The position numbers and the translations under genes were made by a program. Below, piece by piece: positions 50,156-59,335 of a stretch of 64,000 nucleotides of DNA (the stretch's first letter is position 1; every line of letters begins with the position of its first letter). Under the pieces are notes generated by a model. That model had not been told where the DNA came from, made no database searches, and worked only from the letters and a program-made list of their open reading frames with translations. The stretch comes from RH-AL1 sp965198485 (GTDB lineage: Bacteria; Pseudomonadota; Alphaproteobacteria; Rhizobiales; Beijerinckiaceae), in NCBI GenBank assembly GCA_965198485.1, contig CBDAPQ010000005.1, positions 2,170,001 through 2,234,000 on the forward strand, written 5' to 3'.

Positions 50156-51160
50156 TCAGGCGATAGCCGCAAGCCTGCGATCGAGCTCCGCCGCCGCGTC
50201 CACAGGATCGAAGGCCGACGACCTGACGGTTGCGCGGGCACGTGCGACGCGCTCCGCCGGCACCCCCACGAGCGCCGGTGCCCTGGCAGCGACCTCGCGG
50301 GCCTCGTCGAGATCGCCGTTGCAGTGCAACGCCACGTCGACGCCGGCGGCGAACAGCGCCTCCGTCTTCTCACGGAACGTGCCCGGGAGCGCCTTCATGC
50401 TGAGGTCATCGCTGAACAGCAGGCCCTCGAAACCGATCTCGCCGCGCACGATGTCGCCAATGACCCTGGCCGAGATCGTTGCGGGACGCTCGCGATCGAG
50501 GGCGGTGTAGACGACATGCGCGGTCATCGCCGCCGGCAGGTCGCGGTTGCGGCGGAACGGCTCGAAGTCGCTGCGCCGCAGGTCGTTGAGCGAGGCCTCG
50601 ACGCTCGGCAGAGCGAAATGGCTGTCGGCCTCGGCGCGGCCGTGTCCCGGCACGTGCTTCATGATCGGGAGCACGCCGCCGTCGAGCATGCCTTCGGCCG
50701 CTGCGCGGCCGAGCATCGCGACGGCTGCGGGTTCACGCGCGTAGGCACGGTCGCCGATCACGTCATGCGAGCCCTCGACGGGCACGTCGAGCACCGGCAA
50801 GCAGTCGACGTCGATGCCCAGGGAGAGGAGGTCGTGAGCCATCAACCGGGCGCAGAGCCGGACCGTCGCGGCGCGCTCTTCCAGGTCGATGATGGCGGCG
50901 AAACGGGCGGCGGCGGGATAACGCCGCCAGTGCGGCGGCGCGAGTCGCTGGACGCGGCCGCCTTCCTGGTCGACCAGCACCATCGCGTCGTCGCGGCCCA
51001 ACGCATTGCGGATGGCGCCGGTCAACGCCAGCACCTGGGCCGGATCGGCGATGTTGCGTTTGAAGAGGATCACTCCGAGCGGCGCCGCCTCCGTAAGGAA
51101 ACGGCGCTCGTCGGGTTCGAGCACCGTGCCGCGGCAGCCGCAGACGAAGGCGCGGGTCAT
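50156..51160 (-). CDS. nagZ: Beta-N-acetylhexosaminidase NagZ
   Basis: 334-residue cytosolic GH3 enzyme that removes GlcNAc from anhydromuropeptides in cell-wall recycling. Signature KHVPGHGRAEADSH contains the catalytic His loop, and FSDDLSMKAL holds the nucleophile Asp. VDQEGGRVQRL and PVLDVPV are also typical. No signal peptide is present, as expected for NagZ. It follows the SPOR-protein gene after 18 bases. Confidence 0.96.
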   Translation of the reverse strand: MTRAFVCGCRGTVLEPDERRFLTEAAPLGVILFKRNIADPAQVLALTGAIRNALGRDDAMVLVDQEGGRVQRLAPPHWRRYPAAARFAAIIDLEERAATVRLCARLMAHDLLSLGIDVDCLPVLDVPVEGSHDVIGDRAYAREPAAVAMLGRAAAEGMLDGGVLPIMKHVPGHGRAEADSHFALPSVEASLNDLRRSDFEPFRRNRDLPAAMTAHVVYTALDRERPATISARVIGDIVRGEIGFEGLLFSDDLSMKALPGTFREKTEALFAAGVDVALHCNGDLDEAREVAARAPALVGVPAERVARARATVRSSAFDPVDAAAELDRRLAAIA

Positions 51161-51178
51161 GGATGTCGCGCGTCCGGC

Positions 51179-52660
51179 CTAGTTCTTGGCGACGAAGCAG
51201 CTGCCGCCGTCGGCCTTGAGTTTCTCGCAAAGGCTCACCGCCTCCGGCTTGCTGAGGCTGCTGACGCGCACCCTGAACACCGACTTGCCGTTGCTCTCTG
51301 CCTTGTGGAAGCCGAGGTGGTGACCGGCGAGCGGGCCGGCGAACTTCTTGGCGAGCTTGGACGAGGTCGATTTGGCGTCCGCCTCCGAACCCGGCGCGGC
51401 GAGCTGAACGGCGAAGCCGCCGGAGCCGGACGCCTCGGGTTCGGGCGAGACCACCTGCGTGGCTTCCGCCTCGCCGGTGTCGGCCGAGGCGACGCGCTGC
51501 GGCTTGGGCTTCTTGACCTTGGCAGCAGCCGGCGCCGGCGCGGCATCGTCGGGCGCGTCGGCGAGCTGGTCGATGCTCTTGGGCGTGGTCACGCGCGACG
51601 TGGTCTTGCTCGCCACCGCCTTCGGGGTGGATGGCTTGGCCACCGGGCCGGCGCGGTCGCTGGTCTTGCCCGCGGGGGCGCGTGGCGCCGGGATCGCCGC
51701 CGGGGGCGGATTGTCGTTGGGAAGGATGGTGCCGTCCGGGCGCACCGAGACGACACGGACGCGCTTGGGCTCGGGCATGTCGCCGATCGGGAAGCTCTGC
51801 CCCATGCTGGAGGGATCGGCCATCGCAGTCTGGACCTGACCTGGCGAGGGCGGCACCGGGACGCTGGAGGCATCGGTGCGGCGCGCCTGCGCTGCAGCGT
51901 TCTCGCGCGCAGCCTGCAAGAGGTCGACCGGCTGCTCCTCTCGGTTGGCAAGAGCGGTCGGTACCTGCTGGCCCTTGCCCATGACGGCCGGGTCTTGGCT
52001 GGCCTGATTGTCGGCGGCATCGGCCGGCGGCTGCACCTTGGTCGGGCTCTCGTCGGCGAGGATCGTCTTCACCTCGCGCGGGCTGGTGGAAATATGGCCC
52101 TTGAGAGCAAAGGCGGTGCCGATGCCGATCACGCCGACGGCGATCGTCGCCGCCAGCAGGACCATGGGACGGCGCGAGGCCTTGGCCGCGCGAGCGGGCT
52201 GGCCGTAGGCCGGATCGTGCGCCGCCGGCTCGCCATAGCCCTGGGCGTCTCCGTAGTTCTGGTCGTGCGAAGGTTCGTAGCGCTCGTCGAACGTCGGCTC
52301 GGTCTGATGCCCGGTGTAGCCGCCGTGGTCCGCCGTGGTTCCGCGCAGGCCGGCCTCGATCGCGGCGAAGTCGCCGGAAAATCGCGGTGACAGCGGGGCC
52401 TGCGGCGCGTTGAAGCCCGGTTCGCGGCGACCATCCTGGTCGGCGTGCGCGGGCGCCGAATAGGCGGGAGGCTGGTGGATCGGATAGGCTGGGGCTTGCG
52501 CCTCGCGGGCGAACACGTCTCCGTAAGGATCGTGCTGCTCGCCAACGAGCCGGGCCAGCTCGGCCAATGGATCGTCGTTGTGATGGTGCGCATCGCGCAT
52601 CTCGCGCTCGAAATCGTCGAGATTGACCGTCGGGCGCTGCTTGGTCACCGGCTCGCTCAT
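51179..52660 (-). CDS. SPOR domain-containing membrane protein
   Basis: 493-residue bitopic protein: a long Pro/Tyr/Asp-rich cytosolic part (residues 1-180), one membrane helix (PMVLLAATIAVGVIGIGTAF, about 187-206), a long disordered Ala/Pro/Lys-rich periplasmic linker and a C-terminal SPOR domain (about 415-490, from GGFAVQLAAPGSEADAKSTS to CFVAKN). SPOR domains bind denuded septal glycan strands, so a division-site role is likely. It is first in the SPOR-nagZ-scpA-scpB run, which joins wall recycling with chromosome segregation genes. Confidence 0.92.
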   Translation of the reverse strand: MSEPVTKQRPTVNLDDFEREMRDAHHHNDDPLAELARLVGEQHDPYGDVFAREAQAPAYPIHQPPAYSAPAHADQDGRREPGFNAPQAPLSPRFSGDFAAIEAGLRGTTADHGGYTGHQTEPTFDERYEPSHDQNYGDAQGYGEPAAHDPAYGQPARAAKASRRPMVLLAATIAVGVIGIGTAFALKGHISTSPREVKTILADESPTKVQPPADAADNQASQDPAVMGKGQQVPTALANREEQPVDLLQAARENAAAQARRTDASSVPVPPSPGQVQTAMADPSSMGQSFPIGDMPEPKRVRVVSVRPDGTILPNDNPPPAAIPAPRAPAGKTSDRAGPVAKPSTPKAVASKTTSRVTTPKSIDQLADAPDDAAPAPAAAKVKKPKPQRVASADTGEAEATQVVSPEPEASGSGGFAVQLAAPGSEADAKSTSSKLAKKFAGPLAGHHLGFHKAESNGKSVFRVRVSSLSKPEAVSLCEKLKADGGSCFVAKN

Positions 52661-53076
52661 ACTCAGACCCTCGCGCGGCGGCGGCCGCCATTACGCAATC
52701 AGCCGACGCAGCGGTCTCTGCCCCGTGGCCCGCGTCTTTGGCCCATCGCTTCGAAAGCCGGACCCTCCTCGAGGATCGACATCGCGACGATGACACCACC
52801 AGTGGTCGAAACCATGGCAAGACGCACACAACTTCTTTCTGTACGTTCTTGATTAACAAAGTGTGATTGTGGCTGATGTTTGCTGTTGCTTGTCGCGATT
52901 GCTAAAATCGTCGACGGCATATCGACTTAGGCCGTGAGGATAGTCGCGCGGGTCAAGCGGCAGCAGCCGTTCCTTTATCGTCGTGCTGCACGCTCAGCGA
53001 GCTCCTGCCCTGCGCCGGGACCGCGAGCCGCTCGACGGCGTTCGTCGGCTTCCATAAGCGGTGGCGAGGAATACAC
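52661..53076. other. Intergenic region between SPOR gene and oxdC
   Basis: 416 bp with divergent promoters expected. A moderately AT-rich stretch lies at about 52840-52915. A 73-codon minus ORF (52699-52920) lacks family features and a ribosome site and is not called. No repeat or RNA was recognised. Confidence 0.4.
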
Positions 53077-54375
53077 ATGACCGATCGAAACGAAGTCGAG
53101 CGCAAGCACGATGTTCAAGTAGTACGCGAAGACGTCGTAAGCGTCGCCGGATTCTCGCGCCGCGGTCTGATCGGCGCCGGAGCCGCAGCGCTGGGTCTGG
53201 CCGCCACCGCCGCGCAGGCGCAGTCCTACGCCGACATCAAGAAGGGTGAGGCTTCGCTCACCGATACCGGCCCGCAGAACAAGCCGCTCGATGCGCTGAA
53301 CAAGGACAGCGTGATACCGCCGGCGACCGACCATGGCAGCGTGCCCGAGTTCTGGCACTCGTTCGCGCTGTCGCATCGTCGTGTCGAGCAGGGCGGCTGG
53401 GCGCGCCAGGTCAACGTGGTCGACTTCCCGATCTCCAAGAGCATCGCCTCCGTCAACATGCGGCTCGACGCCGGCGGCGTTCGCGAACTGCACTGGCACG
53501 AGGCAGCGGAATGGTCGCTGATGCTGACGGGCACCGCGCGCCTGACCGCGATCGACTATGATGGTCGCCCCTACGTCAAGGACGTGAAGGCCGGCGACCT
53601 CTGGTACTTTCCGGCCGGCCTGCCGCATTCGATCCAGGGCTTGGGACCGGACGGCTGCGAGTTCCTGCTGGTGTTTGACGACGGCAAGTTCTCGGAGGAG
53701 GGCACCACCCTGCTTACGGACTGGCTGATCCACACGCCGCGCGAGGTGGTCGCCAAGAACTTCGGCGTCGCGCAGGACAAGCTGGCGCCGTTCGCTCAGA
53801 TCCCGCCGTCTGGCCGCTACATCTTCGCGGCGCCGCTGCCGCCGGCCCTGTCGCAGGACCAGGCCAGTGTCGGCGGCTCGACCTCGAAGCTCGGCTTCGA
53901 TTTCTCCATGCTCGACATGGCGCCGACGAAGCAGGATGCGATGGGCGAGATCCGCATCGTCGACTCCGGCAAGTTCAAGGTATCGAAGACGATGGCCATG
54001 GCCCACGTCCGCATCAAGCCCGGCGCGATGCGCGAGCTGCATTGGCACCCCAACGCCGCCGAGTGGCAGTACTATATCGCCGGCTCCGGCCGCATGACCG
54101 TGTTCGCCAATCACTCCGATGCCCGTACCATGGACTTCAAGCAGGGCGACGTCGGCTACATTCCCGCGACGCTGCCGCATTATATCGAGAACACCGGCTC
54201 GGACGATCTCGTGTTCCTCGAGATGTTCAGGGCGCCCATCTACCAGGACGTGTCGCTGAACAACTGGCTCGCCGCGATCCCGCCGGAGCTGGTGCAGCAG
54301 CATCTGTCACTCGCGACCGACGTGCTCGCGCAGATCCCGAAGACCAACAACGGCGTCGTGCCCAAGAGCGCTTAA
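53077..54375 (+). CDS. oxdC: Oxalate decarboxylase, bicupin, Tat-exported
   Basis: 432-residue bicupin manganese enzyme that splits oxalate to formate and CO2. A Tat-type signal is present (SRRGLIGAGAAALGLAATAA, residues 27-46, cleavage after AQA). Cupin 1 has ELHWHEAAEW and LPHSIQ, cupin 2 has ELHWHPNAAEW and LPHYIEN, so each has its three His and one Glu metal ligands. The catalytic lid, SENST in the Bacillus enzyme, reads SEEGT here (KFSEEGTTLLTDWL), which keeps the Glu. ATG 53077 follows GAGGAAT. Probably single-gene; periplasmic oxalate breakdown is unusual enough to note. Confidence 0.93.
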   Translation: MTDRNEVERKHDVQVVREDVVSVAGFSRRGLIGAGAAALGLAATAAQAQSYADIKKGEASLTDTGPQNKPLDALNKDSVIPPATDHGSVPEFWHSFALSHRRVEQGGWARQVNVVDFPISKSIASVNMRLDAGGVRELHWHEAAEWSLMLTGTARLTAIDYDGRPYVKDVKAGDLWYFPAGLPHSIQGLGPDGCEFLLVFDDGKFSEEGTTLLTDWLIHTPREVVAKNFGVAQDKLAPFAQIPPSGRYIFAAPLPPALSQDQASVGGSTSKLGFDFSMLDMAPTKQDAMGEIRIVDSGKFKVSKTMAMAHVRIKPGAMRELHWHPNAAEWQYYIAGSGRMTVFANHSDARTMDFKQGDVGYIPATLPHYIENTGSDDLVFLEMFRAPIYQDVSLNNWLAAIPPELVQQHLSLATDVLAQIPKTNNGVVPKSA

Positions 54376-54391
54376 TTTGGTCGAACGAAGC

Positions 54392-54421
54392 GATCCTTCT
54401 CCCGTACGACGGAGGAGGGTC
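54392..54421. terminator. Hairpin between convergent oxdC and mgtE
   Basis: GATCCTTCTCC pairs with GGAGGAGGGTC (9 of 11, with G-U pairs allowed more) around a short loop, 17 bases after the oxdC stop and 8 bases before the mgtE stop. It could end transcription from both sides. It belongs to the CCTTCTCCC repeat type. Confidence 0.4.
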
Positions 54422-54429
54422 GCGTGATA

Positions 54430-55881
54430 TCACTCCAGGTGGAACCACAGCGTGGCGAAGCCGAGGAAGGAGGAGAAGCCGACGACGTCCGTCACGGTCG
54501 TGACGAAGGCCGAGGACGACACCGCCGGGTCGACCTCGAACCATTCGAGTGCCAGCGGCACCAGGATGCCGCCGAGCGCGCCGGCGACGAGGTTGGTCAG
54601 CATGGCGGCGGCGATGACGATGCCGAGGCCGGGCTGGTGGAACCAGATCCACGCGCCGAAGCCGGTGATGATCCCGAAGGCGAGGCCGTTCAGCGCTCCG
54701 ACGAGCATCTCTCGGCCGATGACGCGGGCGGCGTTCATCCGCGTCAGCTCGCGGGTGGCGAGCGCGCGGATTACGACCGTCATGGTCTGCGTGGCGCCGT
54801 TGCCGCCTTGGCTGGCCACGATCGGCGCCAGCACCGCCAAAGCCACCATCTTTCCCAGCTGTACGTTGAAGGCGTTCAGCACCGACGAGGCGATGAAGGC
54901 GGTGACGAGGTTGACGAAGAGCCAGGTGAAGCGGCTGCGTGCGATGTTCCACACGCGGTCGGACAGAGTCTCGTCGCCGCGGACGCCGCCGAGCGCCTTG
55001 ATCTCTTGGTCGGCCTCCTCGCGGATGACGTCGACGACGTCGTCGATGGTGATGACGCCGAGCAGCCGCTCCCCCGCGTCGACCACTGGCGCCGAGACGA
55101 GGTTGTAGCGCTCGAACAAAGCCGCGATGTCCTCGGCGTCGTCTGTCACCAGCACGCGGCGCCGATCGGTCCGCATGCCCTCGCCCAAGGCTGTGTCGGT
55201 GCGCATGCGCATCAGCGCATCGAGAAAGACGTTGCCGAGAAAGCGGTGCGCCGGGTCGACAACGAAAACCTCGTAGAACTGGTCCGGCAGCGTGTCGGGA
55301 TCGGCGTCGCGCAGCATGTCGATGGTGCGTCCGGCCGTCCAGAACGGCGGCACGGCGACGACCGTGGTCTGCATGAGGCGGCCGGCGGAATGCTCGGGAA
55401 AGTCGAGCGAGCGCCTCAGCGCCGCCCGATCCATCGCCGGCAATGCCTCGAGGATCTCTCGCCGATCCTCGGCATCGAGGTCTTCGAGTAGCGAGACCGC
55501 GTCGTCGCTCTCGAGATCCTGGACGTAGAGCGCGACCGCCGCGTTGGGCAGCTCCTCTATAATCTCGTCGCGGATGTTCTCGTCGACCTCGGTCAGGGCC
55601 GTGAAGTCGAAGTCGGGACCGAGCAGCGCGATCAGCTCTGGCCGCGTTCCGGCCTGCATTGATTCGAGAAGGCGCCCGAGGTCAGCCTCGTGGAGGTCCT
55701 CGACGAGGTCTTTCAACTCGGCACGGTCGCGCTCGTTGACGGCGGTCTCGACGGCCTCGACGAAGGCCGGCTTGAGCGCACCGTCCGCGTCGTTGGGCTC
55801 GTCGAGATTCCTGCTCTCGGCGTCGACGCGGGTCTTCGTCTCGTCTTCGAGGATGTCGTTCCCGCGCCGCTCCTCGCTCAT
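54430..55881 (-). CDS. mgtE: Magnesium transporter MgtE
   Basis: 483-residue Mg2+ channel. Cytosolic N domain (residues about 40-160, with LHEADLGRLLESMQ), two CBS domains (about 165-290, including LLGVITIDDVVDVIREEADQ), a plug helix and five membrane helices (from WLFVNLVTAFIASSVLNAFN). The pore segments are APIVASQGGNGATQTMTVVI and TNLVAGALGGILVPLAL. N and CBS domains close the channel at high Mg2+. Single gene, convergent with oxdC. Confidence 0.96.
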   Translation of the reverse strand: MSEERRGNDILEDETKTRVDAESRNLDEPNDADGALKPAFVEAVETAVNERDRAELKDLVEDLHEADLGRLLESMQAGTRPELIALLGPDFDFTALTEVDENIRDEIIEELPNAAVALYVQDLESDDAVSLLEDLDAEDRREILEALPAMDRAALRRSLDFPEHSAGRLMQTTVVAVPPFWTAGRTIDMLRDADPDTLPDQFYEVFVVDPAHRFLGNVFLDALMRMRTDTALGEGMRTDRRRVLVTDDAEDIAALFERYNLVSAPVVDAGERLLGVITIDDVVDVIREEADQEIKALGGVRGDETLSDRVWNIARSRFTWLFVNLVTAFIASSVLNAFNVQLGKMVALAVLAPIVASQGGNGATQTMTVVIRALATRELTRMNAARVIGREMLVGALNGLAFGIITGFGAWIWFHQPGLGIVIAAAMLTNLVAGALGGILVPLALEWFEVDPAVSSSAFVTTVTDVVGFSSFLGFATLWFHLE

Positions 55882-55963
55882 GCCGCTCTCGCCCCCAATG
55901 TGCGCCGATTCCAGGGACGAGGTCTACGCGAAGCGCCAGATAAGAAGACCGCTCGGTCTATGG

Positions 55964-56419
55964 CTACTCGGCGGCCGTCGCGCTTTTCTTCGCCTTGGCA
56001 GCCTTGGCGGTGCTCTTGGCTTCCTTCTTGGCGGCCTCGCGAGCGGCCTTCGCCGCCGGCGTCTCGGCACGCTCGGCGATACGAGCCGACTTGCCGCGGC
56101 GGTCGCGCAGATAATAGAGCTTGGCGCGCCGGACCTTGCCGCGGCGTGTCACCTTGATCGAGTCGATGTTGGGCGAGTAGATTGGGAAGACGCGCTCGAC
56201 GCCCTCGCCGTAGGAGATCTTGCGGACGGTGAAGCTCTCGTTGATGCCGCCGCCGGTCCGGGCGATGCAGACGCCCTCGTAGGCTTGGACGCGGGTGCGC
56301 TCGCCTTCCTTGACCTTGACGTTTACGATGAGCGTATCGCCCGGCTGGAACTCGGGAATGGCGCGAACGGCGGCGAGCTTCGCGGCCTGTTCGGCCTCAA
56401 GCGTCTGGATGATGTTCAT
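55964..56419 (-). CDS. rplS: 50S ribosomal protein L19
   Basis: 151-residue L19 at the 30S-50S interface. It begins MNIIQTLEAEQAAKLAAVRA and has FQPGDTLIVNVKVKEGERTR, GVCIARTGGGINESFTVRKI and the C-terminal KVRRAKLYYLRDRRGKSARI. An Ala/Lys-rich tail of about 35 residues extends beyond the core, as in several alphaproteobacteria. trmD, often adjacent, is not upstream here; a CYTH-CHAD gene is. Confidence 0.97.
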   Translation of the reverse strand: MNIIQTLEAEQAAKLAAVRAIPEFQPGDTLIVNVKVKEGERTRVQAYEGVCIARTGGGINESFTVRKISYGEGVERVFPIYSPNIDSIKVTRRGKVRRAKLYYLRDRRGKSARIAERAETPAAKAAREAAKKEAKSTAKAAKAKKSATAAE

Positions 56420-56685
56420 GCGACGTGACTTTCTGACCGGTTTCGCCTTTGCGGCGAGCGTTTCGGGACGCTGTTCTTGAATTGAAGCGCCCATACAGGA
56501 GGGCGGCGCGGCTGTCGAGCCTCGCCATCTCATGATCGGAGGCGCGGCATGCTGATGGCGATGCGTTTCGCGCGCAAGCCGGAAGGTCACGCTCGACCCA
56601 TGTTCCGCCGTTTGCCGAGATGCTTTGGCCTCCGCTCCGACGGCGGGGCAGACCGCGAGACCCTTCCGTCCCGCAGCTCTGACGT

Positions 56686-58191
56686 TCAGAAGGCGCGCCG
56701 GCGCAGGCGACGGCCCGCCTTCACCGCCTCGTTCAAGGCGCGAGGATCCGGCTCGGATGTGTGCAGCGCGGCTGCCGCGTCGACGACCGCCGGCCAATCG
56801 TCGTTGCCGATACTCTTGGGCGGGGCGCGCCGCGAAAGGATACTTTCGTGTAAGTGCGCAGCCAGCGCTTCGGCGTCGTGGATCTCGCCCAACGTCTCCT
56901 GCAGCGCATGGAGATCGTCTCCGGTGCGTCGCAAATGCTTGCGACGCACGTCGAGCTTGGGCAGGTCGCCCACGAGGTCGAGATCGTAGCGCAGCATCTT
57001 GGCGCGTTTGCGCAGGTCGTGCAGCGCCTCGGTAGGCTGGTGGCGCATGCCCCGCGCGTCCTTGGCCAAGCCACGGCGCAATTTGCGCACCCGGCATCGG
57101 ATGAAAGCGGCCGCACGCCGCGCGCGTGCCAACCGGCGCACGCCGTCGATCGAGAAGGCGAGGACGTCGATCAGCAGAAGGCGCCAACGCGCCGAGGCCA
57201 GCGCCGCCTCCAGGCGCCCGTAGGCGCGACGGCGGCGCGGCTCGAGGGCGGCGGCGAGCGGCAACCCATCCGCGCTCGTCTCGGCCGAGTGCCGGAAGAC
57301 GTCGGCGTCGCGCGCGGCACCGAGCCGGTCGGACATCCATTTCAACTCGCGCTCGAGGTGGGCAAGGCGGCGACGCCGCAGCACCGGCTTAAACAGCGCC
57401 AGCGCGGCTCGGATGTTGCGAAGCGCGATGCGGGTCTTATGGACTGCCTCGCCGTCCTCGACGCTGCCGATCAGCGCGGCATTGCGGCAGAGTGCATGCA
57501 GGCAGCCCTGCACGACTGCCGTGAAGAGGTCGCGCAACGTGCGGATATCGGCGAGGTCGAGCGCGATGGACTTGCTCGGCCGACCCCAGCTCGCGTCGGC
57601 GACGGCGAAGCCGCGTTCGGCCTTGCTGGCCAGGCTGAGCACGAGGGGTACGTCCCGCGCGAGCTTGCGCCCGAGACGCAAAAGACCCTGCTCGGGACCG
57701 TCCTTGCGCTCGAGCTCGAGTTCGTGGACCGAAAGCGAGGCTGTGCCGGCATGGATCGCGCCTTCGTCAATGGCGCCCTCGATCCTCGTGCCGTCGTAGG
57801 CGATCGGCAGGATGGTGCGATCGACGTCGACCGTGAAGCGCGGGTCGAGCCTCGTCGCGACTTCTTCGTCGGCGAAGAGATCGGCCAACGGCGTCGAGCG
57901 CAGCCAGGCGAGATCGGGCGTGTCACCGCCCTCGCGCTCCCACTCATCACGCTCGACCAGTGACGCGCCCGAGCGCTTGAGCGTGTGCACGGTCTGATGC
58001 TCGCCCGAACGGACCCGCAGCGTCACGCGCCGACGGCGCAGCGCGCCTTCGGCCGTGTCGTAATAGGTCGAGAGCAGGCGCTCGCGCCGGGCCTTGGCGC
58101 TGGCGGTGCCCAGCGCCGGATGGCCGGCGAGGCGAGCAGCCGCGGCGGGCGCGATGGAGAATTTCAGCTCGTACTCACGGCCTTTCGGCAC
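56686..58191 (-). CDS. CYTH and CHAD domain protein
   Basis: 501-residue protein. N-terminal CYTH domain (residues 1-200), with the metal/triphosphate tunnel motif GREYELKFSI near the start (ExExK pattern) and LSTYYDT. C-terminal CHAD domain (about 220-490), with paired conserved histidines in EAVHKTRIALRNIRAALALF and EALHDLRKRAKMLRYDLDLV. Such fusions bind or hydrolyse triphosphate or polyphosphate. GTG 58191 is chosen because GGGAGGA stands 5 bases upstream. Divergent from the TPR gene. Substrate not known. Confidence 0.93.
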   Translation of the reverse strand: MPKGREYELKFSIAPAAAARLAGHPALGTASAKARRERLLSTYYDTAEGALRRRRVTLRVRSGEHQTVHTLKRSGASLVERDEWEREGGDTPDLAWLRSTPLADLFADEEVATRLDPRFTVDVDRTILPIAYDGTRIEGAIDEGAIHAGTASLSVHELELERKDGPEQGLLRLGRKLARDVPLVLSLASKAERGFAVADASWGRPSKSIALDLADIRTLRDLFTAVVQGCLHALCRNAALIGSVEDGEAVHKTRIALRNIRAALALFKPVLRRRRLAHLERELKWMSDRLGAARDADVFRHSAETSADGLPLAAALEPRRRRAYGRLEAALASARWRLLLIDVLAFSIDGVRRLARARRAAAFIRCRVRKLRRGLAKDARGMRHQPTEALHDLRKRAKMLRYDLDLVGDLPKLDVRRKHLRRTGDDLHALQETLGEIHDAEALAAHLHESILSRRAPPKSIGNDDWPAVVDAAAALHTSEPDPRALNEAVKAGRRLRRRAF

Positions 58192-58378
58192 AGCGTCCTC
58201 CCGGATCGAGACAGCGATATGGACCAAATGCCGGTTCGCACCGGCCCGCCCGGATCGTCGATGGGCGGCAATCCACTTGCGCCATCGTGCCGCGTCTTTG
58301 TAAAGTACAGGCGTAGGCCGGGCGTCTACGGATCCGCACGAGACCGGTCCGACAGCGTTTCCTCGCGAAGGGCGAGCT

Positions 58379-59131
58379 TTGTTTGGCTTCGGGATCTTAG
58401 GGCTGATCGACCTGGCCTGCATCGTCCATGCGGCCAAGACGGGGCGGTTCTCGCCCTGGGCCTACGTGATCATGTTCGTGCCCGGGCTCGGCGCACTCGC
58501 CTACCTCTTCGTGGAGGTCATGCCGGAATACCGCCACGCGCCTCAGGCGCGAGAGGCCAAGGCGGTGATCGGCTCGCAGATCAACCCGAACAGGCGCTAC
58601 CGCGAGCTGCGCAGTGAGCTTGAGATCGCCGAGACGCTCGGCAACCGGTTGTCGCTGGCCCAGGAGTGCCTGCGGCTGAAGCGTTTCGACGAGGCGCTGC
58701 TGCTCTACGAGGAGATCCTGAAATCGCCGACGGGCGACGAGCCGATCTACATGCTGGGCAAGGCCCAGGCCGAATACGGATTAAGGCAGCCGCAGTTCGC
58801 GCTCGACTCGCTCGACGAGCTGAAGAGGCGTTGGCCGGACTACCATTCGCAGGAAGGGCACCTGCTCTACGCCAAGGCGCTGGAGGCCTGCGAGCGCCCG
58901 GACGAGGCGCTGGCCGAGTACACGCAGCTCGCGCGCTACTTCGCCGGGCAGGAGGTGCAGGTCCGACGCCTGCTGCTGCTCGACCGGATGGGTCAATCTC
59001 ACGAGGCTGAGGCGATCGCCGACGACATCATGCGCTACTATAAACGCGCACCGCGCCATGCCCGCCACCAGCAGGCCGAATGGTTCGCCGCCGCGAAGCA
59101 CTACCTCAAGGCGCGCCCGCGCCCGGTCTGA
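58379..59131 (+). CDS. TPR protein with two N-terminal membrane helices
   Basis: 250-residue protein. Residues 1-45 form two hydrophobic segments (FGILGLIDLACIVHAAKTGR and WAYVIMFVPGLGALAYLFVE), like the N-terminal PLDc_N module. Then come tetratricopeptide-like helices in the cytosol (CLRLKRFDEALLLYEEILKS, ALDSLDELKRRWPDYHSQEG, ALEACERPDEALAEYTQLAR). Probably a membrane-bound scaffold; partners unknown. The start TTG 58379 is weakly supported. Confidence 0.82.
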   Translation: MFGFGILGLIDLACIVHAAKTGRFSPWAYVIMFVPGLGALAYLFVEVMPEYRHAPQAREAKAVIGSQINPNRRYRELRSELEIAETLGNRLSLAQECLRLKRFDEALLLYEEILKSPTGDEPIYMLGKAQAEYGLRQPQFALDSLDELKRRWPDYHSQEGHLLYAKALEACERPDEALAEYTQLARYFAGQEVQVRRLLLLDRMGQSHEAEAIADDIMRYYKRAPRHARHQQAEWFAAAKHYLKARPRPV

Positions 59132-59144
59132 TCGCGCCGAGCGG

Positions 59145-59306
59145 TCATCGCACTGGGGTTTGCGGTGCCGGTCCGACGACGCTCGGGAGGGTTGCGTCCT
59201 CGCGCGGGAGCGGATGGCGCCTGTGCAGCGAGGCCACGAGCACGGCAATGCCGACGAACGCCAGCATACACACCGCCGCGCGGAACCAGAGGGTCTCGTT
59301 TTTCAT
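59145..59306 (-). CDS. Small single-helix membrane protein
   Basis: 53 residues on the minus strand, beginning MKNETLWFRAAVCMLAFVGI, with one membrane helix (to AVLVASL) and a short Pro-rich tail ending APQTPVR. It fills the gap between the TPR gene and purN. The ribosome site is weak, but the hydrophobic pattern and start look genuine. Function unknown. Confidence 0.5.
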   Translation of the reverse strand: MKNETLWFRAAVCMLAFVGIAVLVASLHRRHPLPREDATLPSVVGPAPQTPVR

Positions 59307-59335
59307 GGCGGCAGATATAATGGTTCGACGCCGCT

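Noticed and set aside
49931..52390. 819-codon plus-strand ORF opposite scpA/nagZ/SPOR
   Set aside because: Antisense shadow of three well-supported genes; low-complexity composition.
52699..52920. 73-codon minus ORF upstream of the SPOR gene
   Set aside because: No family resemblance and no ribosome site; treated as intergenic.
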